DNA of 64,000 bases from Nonomuraea sp. MG754425. Its GTDB lineage: Bacteria > Actinomycetota > Actinomycetes > Streptosporangiales > Streptosporangiaceae. The notes under the pieces were generated by a model. The model ran no database searches and was not told where the DNA came from. It saw nothing but the letters and a program-made list of their open reading frames with translations. The position numbers were made by a program, and so were the translations under genes. Location: positions 1-64,000 of the forward strand of contig NZ_SSXE01000041.1 in assembly GCF_021699195.1 (NCBI RefSeq). Direction: 5' to 3'. Below, one piece after another: positions 1 to 8,570 of the stretch. Position 1 is the first letter of the stretch. Every line of letters starts with the position of its first letter.

Positions 1-1
1 G

Positions 2-1345
2 GGGGTTGGGTTGAATGTGCAGTATCGGTTCCATGATTTGATTCGGGTGTTCGCGGGTGAGCGGTTGTCGGAGGAGGAGACGCACGCCGATCGCATGGCC
101 GCGCTGACCCGGCTGCTCACCGCCCTGCACAGCCAGGCCGAGACCGCCAAGACCAACGAGTACGGCCCGCCCGCCGACCCGCACCTGCTGCTCGACATCG
201 ACTCCCCGCTGCCCGCCGACCTGACCGCCCGGCTCGTCACCGACCCGATCGGCTGGTTCGAGCGCGAGCGCCACCTGCTGCTCGCGGGCATCCGCCAGGC
301 CGCCCAGGCCGGCTTCACCGAGCTGTGCTGGCGCATCGCCATGAACGCCGAGCCCTTCTTCGAACTGCACGTCTACCTCGACGAGTGGCACGAGATCCAG
401 GAGATCGCGCTCGCCGCCGCGCGCCGGGCCGGCGACGAGCGCGGCCAGGCCGAGATGTTATGCGTCAGGGGCGCGCTCGCGCAGACCGAACAGCGCTTCG
501 ACGACGCGCGCCGCGACTTCGAGGCCGCCCTGACGCTGTTCGAGCACATCGGCAGCATGGTCCAGGTCGCCAGATCCCGCCGCAACCTCGCCTTCCTCGA
601 ACGCATGAACGGCCGCCTCGACCAGGCGGTCCGCCACCTGGAGCAGGCCCTGCCCACGTTCGTCGGGATCGGCGACCAGATCTCGGCCGCGCACACGCTC
701 GACAACCTCGCCGCCATCCGCGCCGAGTGCGGCGACATCGACGACGCCAAGATCCTGCTGGCCGAGGCCCTCGTCCGCGGCAAGAGCGGCGGCAGCCGGC
801 GGATCATCTCCCAGATCCTGCACCGGATGGGCCAGGTGCACCTCCAGGCCGAGGAGTTCGCCATGGCCGCGGGCGCCTTCGAGGAGGCGCTCACCCTGGT
901 GGAGGAGATCGGCGACACCGTCGGCGAGTCCTTCGCCCGCCACGGCCTCGGCATCGCCCACCTGCGCCGGGGCCGCCTCGACGACGCCGACCGCATGTTA
1001 CGCCAGGCGCTCGCCTCGGCGGAGGGCGCACACCACCGCCTGGCCGAGGCGCACGCCCTGGCCGGGCTGGGCGAACTGGCCGTCACCACCGCCCGGCCGG
1101 CCGAGGCCGCCGGGCAACTGCGCCGGGCCGTCACCCTGTTCCGCCAGATGCGCGCCCCGCTCTTCGAGGCGCACACGCTCATCATGCTGATCGAGGTCCT
1201 GCGGACGCTGAGCGACGCCGGCGCGTCCGACCGGGCGCTGTCGCGCGTGCAGGTGCTGGCCGGCGAGGTGGACGCCCGCGCCGGGCGCACGCTCCGCGAC
1301 CGCCTGGCCGCCATCGCCGAGGGTTCCAGCCCCGTGCCCAAATGA
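2..1345 (+). CDS. SARP/AfsR-type regulator, C-terminal TPR region (5' partial)
   Basis: The frame is open to the left edge, so the N-terminus is missing. The visible 447 residues begin with the segment YRFHDLIRVFAGERL, which in AfsR/SARP-type regulators closes the NB-ARC ATPase part, and continue as an array of tetratricopeptide-like helices (repeated A..L..LG.....A...L..AL patterns) to residue 447. The expected OmpR-like DNA-binding domain and BTAD domain would lie upstream, outside the window. Two leucine codons are TTA (458-460 and 998-1000), both in frame, so expression may depend on the bldA tRNA; this is an inference from Streptomyces biology. The first 75 bases use T/G at third positions more than the rest. 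It is probably a pathway-specific or pleiotropic activator at one end of the cluster. It could also be a LuxR-LAL-type TPR protein, since the DNA-binding part is not seen. Confidence 0.8.
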   Translation, partial: GVGLNVQYRFHDLIRVFAGERLSEEETHADRMAALTRLLTALHSQAETAKTNEYGPPADPHLLLDIDSPLPADLTARLVTDPIGWFERERHLLLAGIRQAAQAGFTELCWRIAMNAEPFFELHVYLDEWHEIQEIALAAARRAGDERGQAEMLCVRGALAQTEQRFDDARRDFEAALTLFEHIGSMVQVARSRRNLAFLERMNGRLDQAVRHLEQALPTFVGIGDQISAAHTLDNLAAIRAECGDIDDAKILLAEALVRGKSGGSRRIISQILHRMGQVHLQAEEFAMAAGAFEEALTLVEEIGDTVGESFARHGLGIAHLRRGRLDDADRMLRQALASAEGAHHRLAEAHALAGLGELAVTTARPAEAAGQLRRAVTLFRQMRAPLFEAHTLIMLIEVLRTLSDAGASDRALSRVQVLAGEVDARAGRTLRDRLAAIAEGSSPVPK

Positions 1346-1381
1346 GCGGCGCTCCGGCCGGCCCGCCTCGTGCGGCCCCGC

Positions 1382-2161
1382 TCAGCCGGCTCTCCTGAGC
1401 GGGGTCCCGGCCACCGACGCGATCGCGTCCAGGACCCGCGGCCAGGCCCGCGAGAACGGATCGACCAGGCTGAAATGCCCGGCGTCCGCCAGCTCGACGA
1501 GGCCGGCGCGCGGCTCGTGCGCGGCGAAGCGGCGGCTCATCGACACCGGCAGGACCCGATCCCGGACGCCGTGCACGAGGACCAGCGGCGTGTCCCCGAA
1601 CGGCAGCAGCCGCACCGGATCGACCTGGTCGAGCAGGTCGGCACGGCCGCCGAGCAGGGCGTGCGCGGCCCCGCCGCCGAGCCCCAGCGCGTAGACCTCG
1701 CTCACGTCCGACACGGCCGCCAGGCCCACCACGCCCTTGACGGCCGGCCCGGCGCGCCAGCGCGAGCCCGCGGGCAGCCGGTGCCGCAACGTCGACCACA
1801 GCGCCAGGTGACCGCCCGCCGAATGGCCGACGAGCACCACGCCCTCGCCCGCCCGCGGATCGGCCACGACGGCGTCCAGCACGGCGGCCACGTCGTCGAA
1901 CGTGCCCGGCCAGCCCCCGCCCTCCTGCCCCGCCCTGCGGTACTCGGGCAGGCAGACGGTGTACCCCTCGCCGGCCAGGGCGGCGGCCATGGGACGGGTG
2001 TGCGTCCGGTCGTGCTCGGCCCGCCAGTAGCCGCCGTGCAGCAGGACGATCAGCGGGCCCGCGCCGTCGTAGACGTCGATCACCTGGTCCGGATGCGGGC
2101 CGTACACGATGCGGCGGTCGTGGCTCCGCACGGACCTGGACAGCAGCTCGAAGTAGGACAT
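1382..2161 (-). CDS. alpha/beta hydrolase, arylformamidase (kynurenine formamidase)-like
   Basis: This is a 259-residue serine hydrolase of the BD-FAE/arylformamidase type. The oxyanion-hole motif HGGYWR follows the second strand, the nucleophile elbow is GHSAGG, the acid is likely the Asp in HGVRDRVLP, and the histidine lies in AGHFSLVDP. HGGYW is typical of bacterial N-formylkynurenine hydrolases and related amidases/esterases. I chose the ATG giving MSYFELLS; an upstream in-frame ATG at 2236 would add 25 poorly conserved residues. No strong ribosome-binding site is visible. It faces away from the prephenate dehydrogenase gene, sharing a 152-bp divergent region. In this cluster it could remove a formyl or acyl group, or release a product, but no substrate is shown. 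Confidence 0.75.
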   Translation of the reverse strand: MSYFELLSRSVRSHDRRIVYGPHPDQVIDVYDGAGPLIVLLHGGYWRAEHDRTHTRPMAAALAGEGYTVCLPEYRRAGQEGGGWPGTFDDVAAVLDAVVADPRAGEGVVLVGHSAGGHLALWSTLRHRLPAGSRWRAGPAVKGVVGLAAVSDVSEVYALGLGGGAAHALLGGRADLLDQVDPVRLLPFGDTPLVLVHGVRDRVLPVSMSRRFAAHEPRAGLVELADAGHFSLVDPFSRAWPRVLDAIASVAGTPLRRAG

Positions 2162-2313
2162 GCCGTGAGCGTAGGCCGGTCGCAGGCCCGTGACCTGGGC
2201 TCGCGCTGGCAGGAAGGTGCAAGCGGCCGACAGCAAGAAGACGCCGCACCCCCTGATGCGGGCGGCCCCGGCCCGCGCACCATGTGGGGGAGTGATGCCA
2301 GAAGGGACAGACC

Positions 2314-3234
2314 ATGACCACGTTGAGCACCTCCGGCGGCCCCGACGACGACACCCCGGCGATCCGCCGCGCCGTGGTGATCGGATGCGGCTTGATCGGC
2401 ACGTCGGTGGCGCTGGCGCTGCGTCGCGAGGGGGTGCGGGTGGCGCTCGACGACCACGATCCGCGCGCGTTGGCGCAGGCCGTGAGCATGGGGGCCGGGG
2501 TGGCGCTGCGGCGGCGCGCGCGGCGGGCCGACGTGGTGGTCATCGCGACGCCGCCGTCCGCCGTGGTGTCCGTCCTGCGTGAGGCGCAGTCCCGCGGGCT
2601 GGGCGCCGTCTACACCGACGTGGCCAGCGCCAAGGCGCGGATCCTGGCCGAGGCCGGGCCCGCGGGCTGCGACCTGACCAGCTACGTGCCCGGGCACCCG
2701 ATGGCCGGGCGCGAGGTCTCCGGCCCCGCCGCCGCGCGGGCCGGGCTGTTCGAGGGCCGCACGTGGGCGGTGTGCCCGCACCCCGACCTGTCGCCGCACG
2801 CGCTGCGGGTCGCGTGCGTGCTGGCCGCCGCGTGCGGGGCGGAGGTGACGCTGCTCGCGCCGGACGCCCACGACCAGGTGACGGCGGCCGTCTCGCACGT
2901 CCCGCTCGTGCTGTCGGCGGCCCTGGCCGGCCGGTTCGCCCGCGCCGAACCGCAGGCGCTGGCCCTGGCCGGCACCGGGTTGCAGGACATGACGAGGATC
3001 GCGGCCAGCCCCGTGGACATGTGGCGCGACATCCTGGAGCACAACGCCGGCTCGGTCGCCAGCCTGCTGGAGGACGTGGCCAGCGACCTGGCGCAGGCGG
3101 TGGCCGCGCTCCGCGCCGCCGGAGCGCCCGGCAGGAAAGCCGTCGCCGAGCTGCTCAGCCAGGGCAACGCCGGTCACGCGCGCATCGTGGACGCCTGCTC
3201 CGCCAGGGAGAGGCGGGCGCAGCCGGCGTCCTGA
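2314..3234 (+). CDS. tyrA: prephenate dehydrogenase
   Basis: The 306-residue protein has an N-terminal Rossmann fold with GCGLIGTS near residue 30 and the family signature HPMAGRE near residue 130, followed by the all-helical dimerisation domain typical of TyrA. The family oxidatively decarboxylates prephenate to 4-hydroxyphenylpyruvate in the cytosol, the step that commits chorismate to tyrosine. There is no C-terminal ACT domain, so tyrosine feedback inhibition may be absent; that suits a gene that supplies tyrosine to the beta-tyrosine block further along. It is followed by a carrier-protein gene 104 bp downstream on the same strand. A housekeeping role cannot be excluded, but its position inside the cluster argues for precursor supply. 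Confidence 0.9.
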   Translation: MTTLSTSGGPDDDTPAIRRAVVIGCGLIGTSVALALRREGVRVALDDHDPRALAQAVSMGAGVALRRRARRADVVVIATPPSAVVSVLREAQSRGLGAVYTDVASAKARILAEAGPAGCDLTSYVPGHPMAGREVSGPAAARAGLFEGRTWAVCPHPDLSPHALRVACVLAAACGAEVTLLAPDAHDQVTAAVSHVPLVLSAALAGRFARAEPQALALAGTGLQDMTRIAASPVDMWRDILEHNAGSVASLLEDVASDLAQAVAALRAAGAPGRKAVAELLSQGNAGHARIVDACSARERRAQPAS

Positions 3235-3238
3235 CCGG

Positions 3239-3255
3239 GCATTCTGGGAGATGCC
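3239..3255 (+). promoter_or_regulatory. recurrent 17-bp dyad, copy A (carrier-protein gene)
   Basis: GCATTCTGGGAGATGCC has perfect 5-bp arms (GGCAT/ATGCC including the base before) and matches the consensus shared with the other intergenic copies. It sits between the stop of the prephenate dehydrogenase gene and the carrier gene, centred 92 bp before the carrier start codon. Confidence 0.45.
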
Positions 3256-3338
3256 GCGGGGAGGGGCCGGCTGCGAGACTGGCGGCAGGCCGTTGAGAGG
3301 TCTGCTCACCCAAACCCTTGGCCGCGGGAGGACAACGC

Positions 3339-3602
3339 ATGACCGGCGAACTCAGCTTCTCCGTCATCAGGGAGAAGGTCGGCGAAATCTGGAACCACGT
3401 GCTCGACGTGCCCGACGGGATGGAGGACGCCACGTTCTTCGACCTGGAGGGTGAGTCCATTTCCGCGATTCGCCTGGTCTCGCGCATCGAGGAGGAACTC
3501 GGCGTCACCATCGACGTGGGCGACATCTTCGAGGCCGACCCGAACGTCGAGGCGCTGGCCGAGCGCGTCGCCCTGGAGGCGCAGCTCTCCACCGGGGTCT
3601 GA
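3339..3602 (+). CDS. acyl/peptidyl carrier protein
   Basis: This is an 87-residue free-standing carrier protein. The phosphopantetheine attachment serine is in the sequence GESISAIRL, at the start of helix II as in PCP/ACP domains, followed by a typical acidic helix (IEEELGVTIDV). A ribosome-binding site GGGAGG lies about 9 bases before the ATG. In the cytosol it would carry an aminoacyl or aryl group as a thioester. Its partner ligase is not adjacent, and candidates are the NRPS adenylation domain near 25 kb and the AMP ligase near 60 kb. A copy of the cluster's recurrent 17-bp dyad lies 92 bp upstream. Whether it serves the beta-tyrosine route or another acyl chain cannot be told from the sequence. 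Confidence 0.85.
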   Translation: MTGELSFSVIREKVGEIWNHVLDVPDGMEDATFFDLEGESISAIRLVSRIEEELGVTIDVGDIFEADPNVEALAERVALEAQLSTGV

Positions 3603-3641
3603 GCACGCGAACCACCACGAACTCCCCGGCCACATCGACTT

Positions 3642-3677
3642 CGCCCGGGTTCCCGCGGGGCGGCGGGGACCCGGGCG
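3642..3677. terminator. hairpin between convergent genes (first of two)
   Basis: Arms CGCCCGGGT and ACCCGGGCG are perfect, with further pairing towards a GC-rich loop. It lies 40 bp after the carrier-protein stop. No T-run follows, so it may only assist the stronger hairpin at 3771. Confidence 0.4.
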
Positions 3678-3770
3678 ATTCGTCATGCCCACACCACCCT
3701 GGCACCGAACGGGCCGCCCCCCGCGCGAACGGGCCGCCCGCGTGAACGGACGGCCCCGTAGGAACGATCA

Positions 3771-3810
3771 AGAGGGTTCCACGACGCGCCGTTGCGTCGC
3801 GGAACCCTCT
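3771..3810. terminator. bidirectional terminator hairpin
   Basis: Arms AGAGGGTTCC and GGAACCCTCT pair perfectly and continue with CGACGC/GCGTCG around a short loop. It lies between the carrier-protein gene and the convergent hydroxylase gene, where both transcripts should end. Confidence 0.7.
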
Positions 3811-3823
3811 GGTCATGGCCGCT

Positions 3824-5008
3824 CTAGACGTAGAGCGTGTCGGGCTCGAGCCCGCACAACACCCGGCCGTGCAGCTCGGCGTTGGTGTTCGGGTGCATCA
3901 GCGCGTGCAGGTTCACGGCGGCCACGTCACGGGCGATCCGCTGCACCGGCACGCCGGTGTAGATCGAGGAGCCGCCGCTGGCCTGCGCCAGGACGTCCAC
4001 GGCCGTCTTGCCCAGCCGGCACACCCGGCCCAGCTCGGCCCGCGCCCTGACCCGGTCCGCCACGGTCCAGGGCGTGTCCGCCGCGGCCTTGGAGTCGACG
4101 AGCGAGGCCACCCGTCCGGCGTGGAACTCCGTCTCGTCGATCTGCATGGCCGCCTCGGCGACCTGGAGGTGCGTCAGCGGCGCCTGGGCCTGCTTCTCGT
4201 ACCCCGTGTACGTGATCTTGCGGTCGGGCAGCCGCTCCATGAACGCGTCCATGGCCGCCCTGGCCAGGCCCACCACCGTGCCCACCGACGAGGCGGACGC
4301 GACCGGCAGCAGCGGCGCGCGGTAGAGGGCGGCGCCGGCGTTCGCCGCCGAGGCCGACTGGCCGTTCAGCACCGCGCCCAGCGGCAGCACCCGGTCGGCG
4401 GGCACGAACACGTCCTGCGCGACCGTGGTCACGCTGCCGGTGCCTCGCAGCCCCGAGGTGTGCCAGTCGTCCACGATCCGCAGGTCCGACATCGGCACCA
4501 GCGCGACGATCGGCATGGGCGGGCCGTCCGGGCCCACCTGCACCGCGACGATCTCCTGCCAGTGGCTGTGCCAGGCGCCGCTGATGAAGCCCCACTTGCC
4601 GTTGACCACCACGCCGCCGTCGGCGGGGGCGGCGAAGCCGCTCGGGCTCAGCGTGCCGCACACGCGGACGTCCGGGGTCGAGAACACCTCGTCCTGGACG
4701 TGGTCGGGGAACAGCCCGGCCATCCACGTGGGGATCCAGTAGACCGACGCGGTCCACGCGGTGGAGCCGTCGGCGCGGCCCAGTTCGGCGGCGACCTCGA
4801 CGAGCGTGCGCGTGTCGGCCTCGTAACCGCCGTAGCGGGCCGGCGCCCGCAGCTTGAAGACGCCCGCCTCCGCCAGGGCGTCGATCGTGTCGTCGTGGAG
4901 ACGCCTGTTCTGCTCGGACCACGCGATATTGCCCCGAATGACCGACGCCAGGCCGGAGGCGCGGCGCACACATTCTTCGCGGGACGGGATCTCGGCCGTC
5001 AGCACCAT
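3824..5008 (-). CDS. HsaA/DszC-type flavin-dependent hydroxylase (acyl-CoA dehydrogenase fold)
   Basis: The 394-residue protein has the acyl-CoA dehydrogenase fold with the type-2 C-terminal domain of two-component flavin monooxygenases such as HsaA. The middle region carries DWHTSGLRGTGS, the characteristic W...G.RGTGS stretch near the flavin site, and the dehydrogenase catalytic Glu motif is absent. The family uses reduced flavin and O2 to hydroxylate phenolic or polyketide rings, so it needs a separate flavin reductase, which I do not find in the window. I chose the ATG giving MVLTAEIP because AGGAGGAAA sits directly in front; five extra residues upstream are less likely. A similar gene lies at 15137. 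Which ring it oxidises is unknown. Confidence 0.8.
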   Translation of the reverse strand: MVLTAEIPSREECVRRASGLASVIRGNIAWSEQNRRLHDDTIDALAEAGVFKLRAPARYGGYEADTRTLVEVAAELGRADGSTAWTASVYWIPTWMAGLFPDHVQDEVFSTPDVRVCGTLSPSGFAAPADGGVVVNGKWGFISGAWHSHWQEIVAVQVGPDGPPMPIVALVPMSDLRIVDDWHTSGLRGTGSVTTVAQDVFVPADRVLPLGAVLNGQSASAANAGAALYRAPLLPVASASSVGTVVGLARAAMDAFMERLPDRKITYTGYEKQAQAPLTHLQVAEAAMQIDETEFHAGRVASLVDSKAAADTPWTVADRVRARAELGRVCRLGKTAVDVLAQASGGSSIYTGVPVQRIARDVAAVNLHALMHPNTNAELHGRVLCGLEPDTLYV

Positions 5009-5176
5009 TTTCCTCCTCGTCACGATTCGACGAGACCCCGCACATTCTTCAAGGGGCGCTCATCTCCCACCGAGAATCACATTCGCGCTCGGCGGGCCGC
5101 ACCTTCGTGCGTGCTGAACGGCCGGTATCCGTTTTCCGGCGCTGTTCCGCGCTCCTTTCTCCGCGGGCCGCCGTCG

Positions 5177-6559
5177 TCAGGACGTCGCGGGCGGGATGTT
5201 CTGGTTCAGCCGGAAGACGTTGTCCGGGTCGTAGACGGCCTTCACCGCCGCGAGCCGCTCGAAGCCGCCGCCCGGATAGGCCGCCCGGACCCGGTCCTCG
5301 CCCTCCTCACCGAGGAAGTTCACGTACACGCCCTGGTCGTCCTGGCGGATGGCCTCGGCGAACTCCGCCACCCACGCCTGGTGCACCGGCGACTCGGCCG
5401 GGTCCTCGTAGATGGCCGCGAGGTTGACCATGATCTTGCTCTGCCGGTGCCCGAAGGCCGTGGCGTCGGACGGCACCCGCGCCATCGCGCCGCCGAGCAC
5501 GCGAAGCTGCGCCGCGCTGACCTCGGCCGTGCACGACGTCAGGTAGTGGATGATCGTCTCCACGGTCTCCGGGTCGGCCCGGTCGATGAACAGGTTCGTG
5601 GACTCCGCGACCGGGTGGAAGCCGTCCGGCTCCGGCGGGTACATCCCGGCGTACGGCATCTCCTCCAGCAGGTCGGCGATGGGCGTGGCCAGCGCGCGGA
5701 ACCGGTCGAGCACCGGCCCGGCCTCCTCGGCGGTGCCCGCGTAACACATCATCGCCATGATGACGAGCTTGCCGTGGAACTCCTCGGGGACGAACGGCAT
5801 CGGCGGCGACGGCATGATGTTCGCGATCGTCGACAGCTCCTCCGGGGCCGCCTCCGACTCGGCCACGAAGCCGCGCACGGTCTCCGCGGTGGCCGGGAGC
5901 ATCAGCATGCCGCCGACGATCACGGGCAGCTCGTGCAGGCGGAACTTCAGCCGGGTGACCACGCCGAAGTTCCCGCCGCCGCCGCGGATGGCCCAGAACA
6001 GGTCCGGGTGGTGGTCCGCGTCCACGTGCAGGATCTCGCCGTCGGCGGTGACGATCTCGGCGGCGAGCAGGCTGTCGATCGTCAGGCCGTGCCTGCGCAC
6101 CAGGAAGCCGATGCCCCCGCCGAGCGTGAGCCCGCCGAGCCCGACCGTGCCGGCGTCGCCGAACCCGGTCACCAGGCCGTGGGCGCCCACGGCCGTGGTG
6201 TACTCGCCGGCGGTCAGGCCGGTCTCGGCCCAGGCCGTGCGGCCTTCGACGTCGATGTCGATGTTCTTCATGTCGCGCAGGTCGAGGACCAGGCCGTCGT
6301 CCCAGACGCCGTGGCCCGCGTTGCCGTGCCCGCCGCCGCGGACGGCGAGCGGCAGCCCCGCCTGCCTCGCGGCGGCGATCACCTGCGCGACCTGGGACGC
6401 GTTCGCCGGCCGGGCGATGAGGGCCGGCCGCCGGTCGATCGTGCCCGGGTAGACCGTGCGGGCCGTGTCGTACGCGTCGTCGTCTGGCGTGATGAGCTGT
6501 CCGTTGAGCTCCGCGAGGAGCGTACGCACCAGCGTGGTGCGGTCAAGGGACATCGTCAT
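5177..6559 (-). CDS. FAD-linked oxidase, berberine-bridge-enzyme type (His-linked flavin)
   Basis: The 460-residue protein has a PP-loop FAD-binding domain and a C-terminal BBE domain ending in FRLNQNIPP, typical of this family. RGGGHGNAG near residue 85 holds the histidine expected to bind the flavin 8-alpha carbon. The second linkage cysteine of bicovalent members is replaced: the stretch reads GDAGTVGLGG, so attachment should be through histidine only. Members oxidise alcohols, phenols or C-N bonds using O2. There is no signal peptide. A GAAGGAG ribosome-binding site precedes MTMSLDR. It is transcribed away from the MFS gene, across a 370-bp region that contains a recurrent dyad. A second BBE oxidase with the full bicovalent motif is at 31452. 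Confidence 0.85.
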   Translation of the reverse strand: MTMSLDRTTLVRTLLAELNGQLITPDDDAYDTARTVYPGTIDRRPALIARPANASQVAQVIAAARQAGLPLAVRGGGHGNAGHGVWDDGLVLDLRDMKNIDIDVEGRTAWAETGLTAGEYTTAVGAHGLVTGFGDAGTVGLGGLTLGGGIGFLVRRHGLTIDSLLAAEIVTADGEILHVDADHHPDLFWAIRGGGGNFGVVTRLKFRLHELPVIVGGMLMLPATAETVRGFVAESEAAPEELSTIANIMPSPPMPFVPEEFHGKLVIMAMMCYAGTAEEAGPVLDRFRALATPIADLLEEMPYAGMYPPEPDGFHPVAESTNLFIDRADPETVETIIHYLTSCTAEVSAAQLRVLGGAMARVPSDATAFGHRQSKIMVNLAAIYEDPAESPVHQAWVAEFAEAIRQDDQGVYVNFLGEEGEDRVRAAYPGGGFERLAAVKAVYDPDNVFRLNQNIPPATS

Positions 6560-6929
6560 GAGCGGACTCCTTCGATGACTCTTGGGAGTCGCGACCAGAT
6601 CGGCGGCACCCCCATCCGGATGCGGAGATCACCTCAGATCCTGGGTCCGTGCCGCCGGAAAAGCATCTTCGAGGATGCGAAGTGCTATTTGAAATTCCCG
6701 CGAGATCCGATCAGCCGCTTCATGTCCGCTCCTTTCCGCGTCGCTTTCTCACATGACCAATCATGGCTCGCGAAAACCCACGCCGACCAGAGCGAACGCT
6801 GTCAGGAAGCTGCGGCCGGACGACCACATGTTGTCGATGAATCGCGCAGCGGATGCAGCTTTTCCGGCCACTCACCGCGTGTCTGTGGGCAAAGCATCTG
6901 TCCTGGTCCATCGATGAAAGGGGCCGAAC
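6560..6929. other. 370-bp divergent promoter region between BBE oxidase and exporter
   Basis: No gene is visible here. The region is less GC-rich than its surroundings and contains the recurrent dyad at 6663-6679 plus several AT-richer stretches around 6680-6780 (for example CACATGACCAATCATGG) that could hold promoters for both directions. No convincing -10/-35 pair could be fixed by eye. Confidence 0.5.
6663..6679 (+). promoter_or_regulatory. recurrent 17-bp dyad, copy B (BBE oxidase / exporter)
   Basis: GCATCTTCGAGGATGCG is the most symmetrical copy: GCATC and GATGC pair around TTCGAG. Its centre is 112 bp from the oxidase start and 259 bp from the exporter start, so it can act on either gene. 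Confidence 0.55.
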
Positions 6930-8522
6930 GTGACGGCAAACGACGTGGCGCCCGGCGGTGCGGCGCCACTGGCGGGACGACGCGAATGGATCGGCCTGGG
7001 GGTGCTGGCACTGGCCACCCTGGCGGTCTCCTTCGACATCTTCGTCCTGCTCCTGGCGCTGCCCCAGCTCAGCTCGAACCTGGGCGCGACCAGCACCGAA
7101 CAGTTGTGGATCCTGGACATCTACGGGTTCATGGTCGGCGGCCTGCTGATCACCATGGGCTCGCTCGGCGACCGCATCGGCCGCAGGAACCTGCTGCTGA
7201 TCGGCACCGTCGCGTTCGTGGTCGCCTCGGTCGTGGCCGCCTACGCGCAGACCCCCGGCATGCTCATCGCGGCCCGCGCCCTGCTCGGCGTCGCCGGGGC
7301 CACCCTCGCACCGTCCACGCTGTCGCTGATCAGCACCATGTTCACCGACATGAAGCAGCGCTCCATGGCCATCGGCATCTGGGGGAGCTGCTTCACCGCG
7401 GGCGCGATCATCGGGCCCATCGCGGGCGGCGTCATGCTCGAGCACTTCTGGTGGGGGTCGGTGTTCCTGCTCGCCGTGCCGGCCATGCTGCTGCTGCTCG
7501 TGCTCGGCCCGCTCGTGGTGCCGGAGTACCGCGCCCCCCAGGCCGGGCCCATCGACCTGCCCAGCGTCGTGCTCTCGATGGCGGCCGTGCTGCCCGCCAT
7601 CTACGGCATCAAGGAGCTGGCCAGGCACGGCTGGGCGCCGATCCCGGCCGCCGCCCTCGTCGTGGGGCTGGCCGTCGGCGTGGTCTTCGTACGCCGCCAG
7701 ACCCGGCTCACCGACCCGATCCTCGACGTCACCCTGTTCAAGCTCACCACGCTGACCACCCCGCTGGTCAGCGGCCTGCTCTACACGATGCTGACCGGCA
7801 CCGCCCTGGTCTTCGTCACCCAGCACCTGCAGTCGGTCACCGGGGTGTCGCCGCTCCAGGCCGCGCTGAGCCTCATCCCCGGCCTGGCCATCGGCACGGT
7901 GGGCATGCTGAGCGTGCCGATCCTCGCGCGGCGTTTCCGTCCCGCGTACCTCATCGGCGCGGGGCTCGTCGTCGTGGTGCTGGGCCTGCTGCTGCTCGCG
8001 CGGGTGCAGCCGGACTCGCAGCCGGTGGAGCTCATCCTCGGCTTCGCCGTCTGGTCGCTGGGCGGCGCGCCGCTGCTCGCCCTCGGCATGCACCTGATCC
8101 TCGGCTCCGCCCCGCCGGAGCGGGCCGGGTCCGCCTCGTCGCTGACGCAGGTGAGCACCGAGTTCGGCTACGGCCTCGGCATCGCCACGGTCGGCACCAT
8201 CGGCACGGCCGTCTACCGTGCCCAGCTCGCCGTCCCCGAGGCCACCCCGGCCGAGGTCGTCGCCCGCTCGTACGAGAACGTCGCGGGGGCGGTCGCCGCC
8301 GCGCCGGGGCTGCCGGCCTCCGTCGGGGCCGAGTTGCTGGGCACCGCCCGCGAGGCGTTCACCGTGGCGCTCAACAGCGTGGCGGGGCTCAGCGCGCTCG
8401 TCCTCGCGGTGGTGGCCGTCGTGCTGACGGTCCGGCTGCGTCACCTGCCGCCGATCGGCGGGCCGCAGGGTGGCGCGGAGCCGGTCCCGGAGAAAGAGGC
8501 CGCCGGGACCGTCCAGGGCTGA
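6930..8522 (+). CDS. MFS exporter, DHA2 (14-TMS) family
   Basis: The 530-residue protein is strongly hydrophobic with about 14 predicted membrane segments. The loop 2-3 motif GSLGDRIGRRN and the motif-C region (GSCFTAGAIIGPIAGG) identify a DHA2 drug/H+ antiporter. In the cytoplasmic membrane it would export the product or a toxic intermediate, giving self-resistance. A GTG start is chosen, preceded by GAAAGGGG. The gene ends at a strong bidirectional hairpin shared with the convergent methyltransferase gene. It is the clearest drug-export gene in the window; the EamA gene near 55.5 kb is the other transporter. The substrate is inferred from location only. Confidence 0.92.
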   Translation: MTANDVAPGGAAPLAGRREWIGLGVLALATLAVSFDIFVLLLALPQLSSNLGATSTEQLWILDIYGFMVGGLLITMGSLGDRIGRRNLLLIGTVAFVVASVVAAYAQTPGMLIAARALLGVAGATLAPSTLSLISTMFTDMKQRSMAIGIWGSCFTAGAIIGPIAGGVMLEHFWWGSVFLLAVPAMLLLLVLGPLVVPEYRAPQAGPIDLPSVVLSMAAVLPAIYGIKELARHGWAPIPAAALVVGLAVGVVFVRRQTRLTDPILDVTLFKLTTLTTPLVSGLLYTMLTGTALVFVTQHLQSVTGVSPLQAALSLIPGLAIGTVGMLSVPILARRFRPAYLIGAGLVVVVLGLLLLARVQPDSQPVELILGFAVWSLGGAPLLALGMHLILGSAPPERAGSASSLTQVSTEFGYGLGIATVGTIGTAVYRAQLAVPEATPAEVVARSYENVAGAVAAAPGLPASVGAELLGTAREAFTVALNSVAGLSALVLAVVAVVLTVRLRHLPPIGGPQGGAEPVPEKEAAGTVQG

Positions 8523-8529
8523 ACACGGA

Positions 8530-8563
8530 GAAGGGGTGCACGGCGCGCGCCGTGCACCCCTTC
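8530..8563. terminator. bidirectional terminator hairpin
   Basis: A perfect 17-bp inverted repeat (GAAGGGGTGCACGGCGC and its complement, no loop bases left over) lies between the convergent exporter and methyltransferase genes. Confidence 0.85.
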
Positions 8564-8570
8564 TGCGCCG

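Noticed and set aside
5055-5085. A further copy of the dyad upstream of the 3824-5008 hydroxylase (CATCTCCCACCGAGAATC)
   Set aside because: The halves are recognisable and the distance (about 62 bp) would fit, but three extra bases interrupt the core, so I did not list it as a site.
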